This document shows, piece by piece, positions 53,701 through 61,724 of a stretch of 64,000 nucleotides of DNA. Position 1 is the first letter of the stretch. Each line of letters starts with the position of its first letter. The position numbers were made by a program, and so were the translations under genes. Source of the DNA: Lachnospiraceae bacterium (GTDB taxonomy: Bacteria; Bacillota; Clostridia; Lachnospirales; Lachnospiraceae); contig JALEJP010000083.1 in assembly GCA_022769625.1 (NCBI GenBank), forward strand, positions 1 through 64,000. The letters run 5' to 3'. The notes beneath the pieces are model-generated. The model was not told where the DNA came from, made no database searches, and worked only from the letters and a program-made list of their open reading frames with translations.

Positions 53701-56700
53701 GATATTTCCGGAGGACAACAGATTCTCTGAAGCATCCATACCGCGAACCTGAATGGTATTCAGACCATTTTTCTTTTTCGTCAGCACACTGTCATTTACC
53801 GCAAGCACTGCCTGTCCGTCAGACACCCCGGAGATTCCCTGCAAAATCCCGTTTACATAAAAGCCGACTTTTTTCACACTGCTGTTGTTTTGTATTTTTG
53901 CGGTAAACACCGTCATTTTTTCCGCAGAAGTATCTGCTGTTACGCTGATGGCGGAAGAAGCACTGAATTTGCCCAGGGAGGACAGAAGCGCATCCACAGA
54001 GGTAAACTGTGCATCCAGCCAGTTCAGCCTGTTTTTCAGGAAGGTGCGCAGTCTTTCCGTCTCTGTTTCAAAATCGGAATGATGCATCAGATACCCCGCC
54101 TCATAGTTTGCCTGTGCGGATTCCGCCAGATATTCCTTTTCCTGGTCGATGATACCGCCTGTCTTTACGATATCCTCAAAATTCTGTCTGTTTTCTTTGT
54201 AGCACTCATACACCTGAGTCACAAAATAGGGATCCCCGATCAGAGTCTTGTACCAGGAATTTGCCTGCGCACCAGCTGATGCCTGTCTTACCATCCATAC
54301 ATGATAATTTCCGGTTTCTCCCTGACTCACGATGCTGTTGGACGTCCAGTCCATATCCCATACCGGTCCGATGTAAAGCTTATCTCCCAGATCTTTGTAC
54401 ATGTAAGTACTCTTTTTCATCGTTTCCGTATTCCAGTAAAACTCATTCAGAACCAGATAACGCACCAGGGAATCCATGTCCACCAGATCCGTATAATGCT
54501 TTTTCTCTCCGTCATAAGTGGTATAATAATCAGAAGAAGTAAAGCTGTTTTCCACAGCCTGCATATAATTCTTTGCCGAATTGAACAGGGTCGTGTTGCT
54601 GTTTGCAAACTCCGGGTTTTTGAACATGATCGGCTGCTTATTTTGAGTTTGGAATTTGGAAACCTCATCGTAGTAGGCATCCAGCTCAAAGAGAAAGCCG
54701 CCCGAAACATCCACCTCTCCATCTTCATTCTTCGGAATATCCTTGTAATAATCCGAAATTTTATAAGTTTTTCCGTTGTAGGTCACACTGTCACTGGTAA
54801 TCCAGCCCATATTTTCCACCAGATAATCCTCAAGGGCATCTCTGGCATCACCGCTGATACCTTCTGCCTTTCCGATTGCTTTGGCAACATCTCCCGCACA
54901 GTCTTCCCAGTCATAAATATTAGCTCTTGATTCTTCGATGCGGACATTTCCAACCAGCTGATAGTTACCGGCATAAACACCATTTAATATCACATCCACA
55001 TGAGTGGATTTCAGATATACCATTCCCATGACACCTGACAGATCATAGGCTGTGGTATTCCTCAGCAGTGATTCATCCATATAATTGGCAAGCAGTGCCC
55101 AGTGTTTGCTGTTTCCAAATCCCATCAGATCGGTCTTGGTATCCAGCTTGATCTTGTACGGCAGTTTGCTGTAGCCGGTATTCCAGGTACTGTTTCCGCG
55201 CCCGCGAATAGAGATCCCGCCGTCATAAAGGTTTGTGTTGCTGCTGTTGAACCGGTCATTCCCCTGAATATGCATCGTTGCATCTTTATATACCGTTTTG
55301 CTGGTAATGCCATATCCGTCTGCTGTGTCAATGTACACCACCGGAAGCTTGCTGCAGTAAATTTTAGTCTGATCTACACTGGCACCGGTCTCACGGATCT
55401 TCGCCGTTACGGTGATAAACTGATTCAGATCGCTCTGTACCGGTGTATAAAGATCGGTATCGGAAACCTGTTTGCCGTTTACGGTCCAGGTGTAGGAAAA
55501 CTCCGTACCTTCCGGCGCACCGGCTACGGAGGCTCTCATCTCTCTTCCCACTTTTGCATATTCCTGGTCAAATTCCAGAGTCAAATTGGAGCGAACCGTC
55601 ACGGAAACCTTTTTCTCTTTTCCGGTAACGGAGGTAACCGCCGTCAGTGTCACCTCTGTATCGGCAAGTACGCCTTTGACTTCTGCAATGGAACCTTTGA
55701 TTTCGATGACATCGGAATCGCTGCTTGACCATACAATGCTCTCTGTTCCTTCCTCCCCTTCGTAGGTAAGCGGAAGTGTAAAATTCTTCGTCACGGAGGA
55801 TGCCTTATCGCCCTCTGCAAAAACCGGTGACGGGATCGGAATCGTCACTTTTCCGTCACTGACCAGGGGCATGATTTCCCCGGTTGCTTTGGAAAGGAAC
55901 CAGTAGTCTGTCCCGAGAGCTGCCAGAATGGTTTCACTCTTTAACTGCTCTTCGCTGATCTCGCTCTCCGCAGTATAACCCCTTCCCGTGCCTGCCAGAT
56001 AATAGCAGTTTTTTACATTTGTCGTATTGGAAGCAGCATTTGCATTGCTGCTGTAGCCGTTAATTCCATAACCGCTTGTACCCTTAAATACAACGTTTCC
56101 CACATTCAGACAGGAACTTAAAGCTCCGATCACCGCATCCTGATGAATCCTGCCCAGAATACCTCCGCAACGCACCGGAGAGGTTCCCACGGAAGTGGAT
56201 ACGGTAATATCTGCCGCATTATACAGATTTGTCATCTGCACGGCAGAATTATTGGTACGCACCTGACCCATAATGCCACCTACGCCGATCAGATCGCCTC
56301 CATTGTCTGCCGTCACTTCAATGCTCCCGCCAAGTACCGCAATATTGTCAATTTTCACATAGCCGTTGGCATCACCTGACAGTGCGCCGACACTGTCACC
56401 TCCGCCCAGATTGTGTCTGATGCTTACATCTGTAAACACAATATTTTTCACTTCGGCATAATCCTGAGCAGAATCACTGCCGATCATAGCAAACAGACCG
56501 GACTGATTCCGGCTGTAGCCGCTTTTGCTTCCGTCAAAGTCAATGTTCAGACTGGAAATCACATGGCCGGCTCCGTCAAACGTGCCATTGAATACCCGAT
56601 CTCCGCTTACCAGTCCGTACTGGTCTCCACCGCATCCACCGATCGGTGTCCAGTCCACTGTCCCAAGATCAATATCATCCGTAAGTACATAATCGCCGTC

Positions 56701-56880
56701 CATAGGATAAGCAGCGTCCACCCCTATCTTTGCAAGCTCATCCGCGCTGGAAATCGTGATCTTTTCCGCCGCCTGCACACCATCTGCTGTCATCGGCATG
56801 ACAGAAGCTCCGGATATGCACATCACAAATGCAAGTCCGGCTGCCATTCTCTTCCTCCATAATTTTTGTGTTTTTTGCAT
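50800..56880 (-). CDS. Giant secreted CotH-kinase protein with two lamin-tail modules, InlB repeats and Fn3
   Basis: 2026 aa from the ATG at 56880 (GGGAGG five bases upstream). Order: signal peptide (1-38); beta-helix/GLUG-like region (about 40-300); Ig-like domains; CotH kinase domain (about 515-960, with GISIRGRGNSTW, KLPYKIKLD and LMGFGNSKHWALLANYMD); then Ig-like plus lamin-tail-like module twice (about 1080-1345 and 1350-1630, each with INQ[IV]YGGG and FIELYNP); three InlB B-type repeats (FLGWYL.., about 1632-1850); Fn3-like end. CotH proteins are protein kinases that phosphorylate spore-coat or surface proteins; lamin-tail and InlB modules bind surfaces. No sortase motif. Expressed alone. 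Confidence 0.88.
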   Translation of the reverse strand: MQKTQKLWRKRMAAGLAFVMCISGASVMPMTADGVQAAEKITISSADELAKIGVDAAYPMDGDYVLTDDIDLGTVDWTPIGGCGGDQYGLVSGDRVFNGTFDGAGHVISSLNIDFDGSKSGYSRNQSGLFAMIGSDSAQDYAEVKNIVFTDVSIRHNLGGGDSVGALSGDANGYVKIDNIAVLGGSIEVTADNGGDLIGVGGIMGQVRTNNSAVQMTNLYNAADITVSTSVGTSPVRCGGILGRIHQDAVIGALSSCLNVGNVVFKGTSGYGINGYSSNANAASNTTNVKNCYYLAGTGRGYTAESEISEEQLKSETILAALGTDYWFLSKATGEIMPLVSDGKVTIPIPSPVFAEGDKASSVTKNFTLPLTYEGEEGTESIVWSSSDSDVIEIKGSIAEVKGVLADTEVTLTAVTSVTGKEKKVSVTVRSNLTLEFDQEYAKVGREMRASVAGAPEGTEFSYTWTVNGKQVSDTDLYTPVQSDLNQFITVTAKIRETGASVDQTKIYCSKLPVVYIDTADGYGITSKTVYKDATMHIQGNDRFNSSNTNLYDGGISIRGRGNSTWNTGYSKLPYKIKLDTKTDLMGFGNSKHWALLANYMDESLLRNTTAYDLSGVMGMVYLKSTHVDVILNGVYAGNYQLVGNVRIEESRANIYDWEDCAGDVAKAIGKAEGISGDARDALEDYLVENMGWITSDSVTYNGKTYKISDYYKDIPKNEDGEVDVSGGFLFELDAYYDEVSKFQTQNKQPIMFKNPEFANSNTTLFNSAKNYMQAVENSFTSSDYYTTYDGEKKHYTDLVDMDSLVRYLVLNEFYWNTETMKKSTYMYKDLGDKLYIGPVWDMDWTSNSIVSQGETGNYHVWMVRQASAGAQANSWYKTLIGDPYFVTQVYECYKENRQNFEDIVKTGGIIDQEKEYLAESAQANYEAGYLMHHSDFETETERLRTFLKNRLNWLDAQFTSVDALLSSLGKFSASSAISVTADTSAEKMTVFTAKIQNNSSVKKVGFYVNGILQGISGVSDGQAVLAVNDSVLTKKKNGLNTIQVRGMDASENLLSSGNITNYATFTKELAVDALSGTVTINGDAVEGSVLTAQVSDTNNTGILSWQWKADDQTIEGANTESYKLTEKEIGKVITVVVTSSVESGSIVSAATEKVREREELKNDHIIINQIYGGGDNTDVPVSHGFIELYNPTDAAISLDGCTVGYFSSRSGMTEESRLDLSGTVPAHASYLVRCASQNADAETLKYTVSNADQEWAQVIDNKQYRVILYRGDDVEDGVSQGETPVEGAALKVETTSKQKSLRRKDFADTNDNEADFTTVSYRDDPLALTEYYPRSLADGVWGSEDPNPPVTDNDLKGIITIRGNAVVGANLYADDAFIENNTGELSCQWMADGKAIAGETGLFLTLDEAYVGKRISVKVTSTVQTGSLVSEQTEAVRLIEAQREHLIINQVYGGGGKGSTPISHSFIELYNPAEEPVDLAGYDVIYSSKGEEQTLQLSGTIPARGSWLIRCAAEETSENDLVYAIDQADADWELVISNKQYRVLLQKDGALADGVAVNEEPVEGDALVNPEGDEIISKKKSIRRIRFIDTDDNAADFEVLNYTKITEEILKNSEPKSSADGSWGLEESEVPVRRYTVTFDNNGIVSYLSVKEGEKATEPEEPEREGYRFLGWYLNGSRYDFDSAVTENLVLTAKWEKTDVTVVTYQVTFAYDGIAKTVTVKEGEKVTPIEDPVKPAFEFTGWYLGEAKFDFDTPITENLTLTAGWKEKDMPVIDKEYYEVIFDVDGSRTSLKVKAGEKAACPETPIKSGYTFLGWYLKDAVYTFDTPVQADLVLIAKWKQNPVWALAAPSVTAVKSMANTKTVKVQVKVTMPEGAAACQIYRKKGTSTVLLGKTTTGIFYDENPVSGKVSYFARAVDSTRTSEAGAAKSVTLPKSTKKVTATAVKGQKAVTIKWKKVKGATGYVVYRSAKKSSGYRRIAVIKKGTKLTYTDKKGLKKNSKYYYRIVTVKNKTYSPAKTSKAVKVK

Positions 56881-56926
56881 AGTAACCTCCCATATCACAC
56901 CTTATTGTCAGGTAATTGTCACAAAT

Positions 56927-56955
56927 ATTCTATCACATACGGTTGTATTTGTCAT
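56927..56955 (-). promoter_or_regulatory. Predicted promoter of the CotH-domain gene
   Basis: Minus strand ATGACA (56950-56955), 17-base spacer, TAGAAT (56927-56932), each one base from consensus; start near 56920. Confidence 0.6.
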
Positions 56956-56983
56956 GTGAAATCAGCCTGAAATTTGGAAGTGC

Positions 56984-57027
56984 TTTTGTTACACAGGAAA
57001 TTCGAAGGAATTTCCCATGTAACAAAA
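56984..57027. repeat. Palindromic element copy C
   Basis: TTTTGTTACACAGGAAATTC (56984-57003) pairs with 57008-57027 around GAAG, with two mismatches between the inner core and the outer arm. The core GGAAATTC-GAAG-GAATTTCC equals copy B. One end merges with the U-run of the spo0E/lgt terminator. The 3' half of this copy (minus strand) recurs for 21 identical bases at 19362-19382. Confidence 0.8.
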
Positions 57028-57074
57028 AATACCGCAGGATAAAGCAGATGCCAAATGTCTGCTCCATCCTGCGG
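57024..57074 (-). terminator. Intrinsic terminator after the lgt-spo0E unit
   Basis: Minus strand CCGCAGGAT (57074-57066) pairs with ATCCTGCGG (57040-57032), with an inner GCAGA/TCTGC helix, followed by TATTTTTT. Confidence 0.9.
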
Positions 57075-57102
57075 CACACTTTCTGAAACCGCAGTATTCG
57101 GG

Positions 57103-57267
57103 CTATGCAAGATCCATGTATTGTTCAATCAGCCCGTCTACCTTTACACTCTGGATGTATATTTTCTCCACATCTCCGGTAAGCATAAGCTCATCCAGTT
57201 TTCTGCGCTCATACTCAATCGTTTCTTTCACCTTTTCCATTTCGCTGTATTTCCCTGTTCTTTCCAT
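57103..57267 (-). CDS. Spo0E-like aspartyl-phosphate phosphatase, mini-protein
   Basis: 54 aa, starting at the ATG at 57267 with GAGGA seven bases upstream. The sequence forms two helices: IEYERRKLDELMLTG and IYIQSVKVDGLIEQYMDLA. This matches the Spo0E family, in which the second helix has the SxxxD motif (here SVKVD) that contacts Spo0A-phosphate; Spo0E proteins dephosphorylate Spo0A and delay sporulation. The SQELD form is altered, so activity is not certain. It lies 25 bases after lgt on the same transcript and before the terminator. Confidence 0.75.
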   Translation of the reverse strand: MERTGKYSEMEKVKETIEYERRKLDELMLTGDVEKIYIQSVKVDGLIEQYMDLA

Positions 57268-57292
57268 GTGTATTCCTCTGTCTTTCTGTGCT

Positions 57293-58165
57293 TTATTCTG
57301 ACGTTCTGTTAACGGTCAAAGCTTTTTTTCTCCGAATGAAAATCAATAAAACAGCGCCCACTGCCAGAATTGCGGAAAGCACCTGCGATACCGGAAGTCC
57401 AATCCCCGGAATAAGAAGCTGATCTGTTCGCACCCCTTCAATCCAGAAGCGACCGATTCCATATCCTGCCAGATACATCAGGAAGATTTCACCGTCAAAC
57501 TTTTTACGTTTCGTAAAGAATAAAAGGATCAGCAACACTCCAACATTCCACAGACTTTCATACAGAAAAGTAGGATGCACCTGAATATAGGAAACACCGT
57601 CGATCGTCTGAAGATGATCCATCATCTCCTGAGTCACATCCGAGGCACGCACTGCATTCAGCGGCAGCTGCATGGCAAACAGGCTGTCTGTATAACCTCC
57701 GAAAACCTCCCGGTTAAAGAAGTTTCCCCAACGTCCGATAATCTGTCCCAGCACAAGCCCCACACATCCGGTATCCACCATAAGCCAGAAATTTTCTTTT
57801 TTAATCTTCACATAAACGTAAAACGTTATTACCGCAGCGATCACACCGCCGTAAATGGCCAGTCCTCCCTCCCTGATATACAGGATATGAATCAGATTAT
57901 CCTTATACTGATCCCAGGAGAAAATAACATAATATAGTCTGGCACCGACCAGGGCTATCGGTATTGCATAAAGTGCCACATCAAAATACAGATCCGGATC
58001 CTGCTTTGTCTTTTTGGCCACCCACATGGCCAGACAGAGTCCAAGAACCATGGCACAGGCAATCACGATCCCGTAATAAGCAATCTCAAATCCTCCTATG
58101 TGAATGCTTTTTCCCACATTGGACAGATAAATCCCCAGATGCGGAAAACGAATCGACTTATCCAT
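57293..58165 (-). CDS. lgt: Prolipoprotein diacylglyceryl transferase
   Basis: 290 aa from the ATG at 58165, six bases after GAGGTG. Seven membrane helices. Transfers diacylglycerol to the lipobox Cys of prelipoproteins. GREGGLAIYGG-type segment (here IREGGLAIYGGVIAA near 97-111) and the signature GRWGNFFNREVFGG near 142-155 with the essential Arg and Asn are present. The C-terminal helix pairs IEGVRTDQL also fit. Confidence 0.95.
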   Translation of the reverse strand: MDKSIRFPHLGIYLSNVGKSIHIGGFEIAYYGIVIACAMVLGLCLAMWVAKKTKQDPDLYFDVALYAIPIALVGARLYYVIFSWDQYKDNLIHILYIREGGLAIYGGVIAAVITFYVYVKIKKENFWLMVDTGCVGLVLGQIIGRWGNFFNREVFGGYTDSLFAMQLPLNAVRASDVTQEMMDHLQTIDGVSYIQVHPTFLYESLWNVGVLLILLFFTKRKKFDGEIFLMYLAGYGIGRFWIEGVRTDQLLIPGIGLPVSQVLSAILAVGAVLLIFIRRKKALTVNRTSE

Positions 58166-58183
58166 ACCATTCACCTCGATTGC

Positions 58184-59281
58184 TTATACATTAAAACGGA
58201 ACAGGATCACGTCCCCATCCTTTACCACATAGTCCTTACCTTCCAGTCCTACCAGACCTTTTTCTTTGGCAGCCGCGTAGGTTCCACAGTCCAGAAGATC
58301 CTGGTAATTCACCACTTCTGCCCGGATAAATCCGCGCTCAAAATCAGAGTGGATCTTACCTGCCGCCTGCGGTGCTTTCGTACCTTTTTTGATTGTCCAG
58401 GCCCTGGTCTCCGTCTCACCGGCAGTCAGATAACTGATCAGCCCCAGCAGACTGTAACTTGCCTTAATCAGTTTCTCCAATCCGGATTCTTTTAATCCCA
58501 GATCCTCCAGGAACATTTTTCTTTCGTCCTCATCCAGCTCGGAAATCTCCTGCTCAATCTGTGCGCAGATCACAAACACTTCACTTCCGCTCTCAGCAGC
58601 CATCTCTCTCACCGACTGTACATACGTGTTGGAAGCACCGTCATCTGCAAGATCATCCTCTGCCACATTGGCCGCATAAATAACCGGCTTCGCTGTCAGA
58701 AGATTGTATGTGGGGAACCATGCCTCTTCATCCTCATCCTGAAGCTCAAATCCGATGGCAAGCTTTCCATTCTCCAGATATTCTTTCAGTCTCTGAAGAA
58801 AATCCACTTCCTTTGCCAGCTTTTTATCATTTTTTGCACCGCGGATGCTCTTGGCGATCCTGCGCTCCAAAATCTCAATGTCAGAAAAGATCAGTTCCAG
58901 ATTGATCGTCTCGATATCTCTTGCCGGATCCACACTGCCGTCTACATGGATGACATTGGTATCCTCAAAACAGCGTACGACATGCACGATGGCATCCACC
59001 TCACGGATGTTGGCAAGGAACTGATTGCCCAGTCCTTCTCCCTTTGAGGCACCTTTTACCAGTCCTGCGATATCTACAAATTCGATCACCGCCGGTGTCA
59101 CTTTTGCGGAATGATACAGATTCGCCAGCAGATTCAGACGTTCATCCGGCACTGCAACCACACCCACATTGGGATCTATCGTACAAAAAGGATAGTTTGC
59201 GGATTCTGCTCCTGCTTTCGTCAAAGAATTAAACAGCGTACTTTTGCCCACATTTGGCAGACCTACTATACCAAGCTTCAT
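58184..59281 (-). CDS. ychF: Redox-regulated ATPase YchF (Obg family)
   Basis: 365 aa. [12 protein letters not shown] (7-18) is the P-loop; the G4 position deviates from NKxD (YAANVAED), which gives ATP preference in this family. A coiled-coil insert (about 130-180) and a C-terminal TGS domain ending FNV follow. Ribosome-associated ATPase linked to stress control. AAAGGAAAA precedes the ATG. The next 187 bases upstream (59282-59468) carry no recognisable signal. Confidence 0.95.
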   Translation of the reverse strand: MKLGIVGLPNVGKSTLFNSLTKAGAESANYPFCTIDPNVGVVAVPDERLNLLANLYHSAKVTPAVIEFVDIAGLVKGASKGEGLGNQFLANIREVDAIVHVVRCFEDTNVIHVDGSVDPARDIETINLELIFSDIEILERRIAKSIRGAKNDKKLAKEVDFLQRLKEYLENGKLAIGFELQDEDEEAWFPTYNLLTAKPVIYAANVAEDDLADDGASNTYVQSVREMAAESGSEVFVICAQIEQEISELDEDERKMFLEDLGLKESGLEKLIKASYSLLGLISYLTAGETETRAWTIKKGTKAPQAAGKIHSDFERGFIRAEVVNYQDLLDCGTYAAAKEKGLVGLEGKDYVVKDGDVILFRFNV

Positions 59282-59468
59282 TTGTATTTTCCTTTCTATC
59301 TCTCATTTTCTCTGCTGTGTCAACCTCAGAGACGACAATTTTTTCTGTTATCTCCCAGCCACAAACAGTTTAACACACAAAACGACACAAATGCAACCCC
59401 CAGCGCCAGGAACTCATCGACACAATCCGTCATCTCGTCTGTGGTTTCGTCATATTTCGTCCTGTTTC

Positions 59469-60119
59469 TCAGTCTTTCGACTCCATGATCATCAAAATCC
59501 CTTCCGAAAAGGAAATCCTGCCCTCCGGTTCGGTGATCTCATTGCTCACACACAGCGGATCCAGACCCTCCAGCACATAATCAGAAAGAGAATAAAAAAA
59601 GCCTTCCAGGGTCAGTCCTTTTACTGTACCACCCACTGCAAAAAGAGAAACATACTGTCCAAACTGTTCCGTTTTTGACAGAGATACCGGGCTTTTCACC
59701 AGACGAATGCGGTTATTCGCATCCAGAAGAAAGGCTTCTGCACCCTTTTCAAGGGCAAGAGCCAGGGTGCGGATATTGGCTGCCACATGATCCAGCCTGG
59801 TGCCTGTTCCTCCAAAAATATAGATGCGAGATGCGCCAAGATCCAAAGCCAGACGCAGGGCTATATCCGTATCCGTATAATCTTTCACCGGATTGAATCT
59901 TTGCACCGGTATCTCATAGCGGCTTAAAAACCAGTCCAGTACTTCCTCCCCCGCAGAGTCAAAATCCCCCACGATATGAGTGGGTGTGATTCCGTATTCT
60001 TTACAGAACAGGATGCCTCTGTCTGCTCCGATTCGAAAATCACAGGGATGTTTTTCCAAAAAAGCAAGGGCAAACTCGGATTGAATTTTGCCCCCGCTTA
60101 AGATCACTGCTGTTTTCAA
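59469..60119 (-). CDS. thiN: Thiamine diphosphokinase
   Basis: 216 aa. Converts thiamine to thiamine diphosphate with ATP. ADRGILFCKEYGITPTHIVGDFDSAG (32-57) and DYTDTDIALRLAL (80-92) with GGTGTRLDH near 104-112 are family signatures holding the metal Asp residues. Overlaps the end of rpe by four bases. The rsgA-rpe-thiN order is common in Firmicutes, so the location is not tied to the thi cluster at 13157-16113. Confidence 0.94.
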   Translation of the reverse strand: MKTAVILSGGKIQSEFALAFLEKHPCDFRIGADRGILFCKEYGITPTHIVGDFDSAGEEVLDWFLSRYEIPVQRFNPVKDYTDTDIALRLALDLGASRIYIFGGTGTRLDHVAANIRTLALALEKGAEAFLLDANNRIRLVKSPVSLSKTEQFGQYVSLFAVGGTVKGLTLEGFFYSLSDYVLEGLDPLCVSNEITEPEGRISFSEGILMIMESKD

Positions 60120-60790
60120 CTGTTTTTCTCCTGATAATCCTTCAGGAGTTTGATATATTTTCCGGCATTTTCTCCGGTCGCTGCGCCGAACACAGCAGAA
60201 CCTGCCACCAGAATATTCGCTCCGGCATCCAGAGCTGCATGTATCGTTTCTTCTTTGATACCGCCGTCCACTTCGATATCCACATCAAGCCCCCGCTCCT
60301 CAATCATATGGCGAAGGCTGCTGATCTTTTCCGTACAGTAGTCAATGTATTTCTGATTTCCAAATCCTGGATTTACCGTCATAAGCAATACCATATCCAC
60401 TTTATCCAGAATGTAGTCCAGCACATGCAGAGAAGTGGATGGATTTAAAGCAATTCCTGCTTTTTTCCCAGTCTGATGAATCCACTCAATGGCACGGTCC
60501 AGGTGCGTACATGCCTCCGCATGGATCGTAATAATATCCGCTCCGCTTTTTGCTGTCTCCTCAATATAGCGCTCCGGTTGTTCCACCATCAGATGTACAT
60601 CAAAAATACTGCTGCTGTTCCTGCGTATGGATTTGATTACCGGAAATCCGAAGGATATGCTTGGCACAAACATACCATCCATCACATCAATGTGCAGGTA
60701 TCTGGCTCCAGCTGCCTCCACTGCCTGAATCTCTTCTCCCAGTTTCGCAAAATCCGCCGAAAGAATCGACGGTGCCAGCTCATAATGCAT
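60116..60790 (-). CDS. rpe: Ribulose-phosphate 3-epimerase
   Basis: 224 aa from the ATG at 60790, eight bases after AGGAGG. TIM barrel of the pentose phosphate pathway, interconverting ribulose 5-phosphate and xylulose 5-phosphate. LAPSILSADFAKL (5-17), HIDVMDGMFVP (33-43), MTVNPGFGNQKYI and VDGGIKEETI carry the metal-binding His and Asp residues. Confidence 0.96.
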   Translation of the reverse strand: MHYELAPSILSADFAKLGEEIQAVEAAGARYLHIDVMDGMFVPSISFGFPVIKSIRRNSSSIFDVHLMVEQPERYIEETAKSGADIITIHAEACTHLDRAIEWIHQTGKKAGIALNPSTSLHVLDYILDKVDMVLLMTVNPGFGNQKYIDYCTEKISSLRHMIEERGLDVDIEVDGGIKEETIHAALDAGANILVAGSAVFGAATGENAGKYIKLLKDYQEKNS

Positions 60791-60792
60791 CT

Positions 60793-61671
60793 TCAATACC
60801 TCCTTTTCTGTTTCAGTTCCCCGTACAGCAACTTATAGTTCTCATAACGCACCGGACTGATCTTTCCTTCCTCCAGTGCCTTTTTCACCTGGCAATCCGG
60901 CTCGTTTATGTGCATACAGCCCTGAAACCGGCAATAGGGCTCATATTCGCGAAATTCCGCAAAATAATCCTTTAACTCATCCCCGGTAATCTCCGTCAGA
61001 TACAGAGAACTGAATCCCGGTGTATCCAGAAGATAGGTATCCCCCCCAATGGAAAACAGCTCGGAATGTCTGGTTGTATGCTTTCCTCTGTCAATTTTGC
61101 TGCTGATCTCCCCCACCGTCATCTCTGCATCGGGATACATCAGGTTGATCAGGGAAGATTTACCCACTCCTGAGGGACCGGCAACTACCGTGGTTTTCCC
61201 TTCCAGAAGCTTTCGGATCTCTTCCGTGCCCTCTTCTTCTCTGACACTGGTAAAGAATGCACGACAGCCACATTTCTCGTAGATTGCACGAAGCCGCTCT
61301 TTTTCCTGTTCTTCTGCCAGGTCACTTTTATTGAAACAGATCGTCGTGTGAACCTTCTGATATTCCATAGAAATCAGAAAACGATCCAGCAGATTCAGGT
61401 TTGGGGATGGCTTTGTCACCGCAAAGATCACAAGCGCCTGATCCACGTTTGCCACTGCCGGCCGTATCAGCGCATTTTCCCGCGGAAGGATTGCGCGGAT
61501 GCTGCCGGTTCTTTCCGTCTCATCCAGAATGTCAATCTCCACATTATCCCCTACCAGAGGCTTTATCTTGTCCTTCCGGAAAATTCCTTTTGCCTTGCAC
61601 TCATAAATTCCGGATCCTGCTATGTGAACATAGTAGAATCCGGCAATTCCTTTTATTATTTTTCCCTGCAT
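60793..61671 (-). CDS. rsgA: Ribosome small subunit-dependent GTPase A
   Basis: 292 aa. OB-fold N-terminus, then a circularly permuted GTPase: NKSD (near 118-121) precedes the P-loop GPSGVGKSSLIN near 167-178. A zinc site Cys-x4-Cys-x-His-x5-Cys lies in CRFQGCMHINEPDC near 250. Helps mature the 30S subunit. Directly downstream of the PASTA kinase, the usual Firmicute order. Confidence 0.96.
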   Translation of the reverse strand: MQGKIIKGIAGFYYVHIAGSGIYECKAKGIFRKDKIKPLVGDNVEIDILDETERTGSIRAILPRENALIRPAVANVDQALVIFAVTKPSPNLNLLDRFLISMEYQKVHTTICFNKSDLAEEQEKERLRAIYEKCGCRAFFTSVREEEGTEEIRKLLEGKTTVVAGPSGVGKSSLINLMYPDAEMTVGEISSKIDRGKHTTRHSELFSIGGDTYLLDTPGFSSLYLTEITGDELKDYFAEFREYEPYCRFQGCMHINEPDCQVKKALEEGKISPVRYENYKLLYGELKQKRRY

Positions 61672-61724
61672 GAAAACTCCGTTCTCTCTGCAACCGTCCG
61701 AATCTCATGATTATCGTTCCAGGA

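Noticed and set aside
56984..57027. Palindrome first read as a bidirectional terminator
   Set aside because: The T-run is on the 5' side and the A-run on the 3' side of the stem, the reverse of a terminator; the true terminator is the separate hairpin at 57032-57074.
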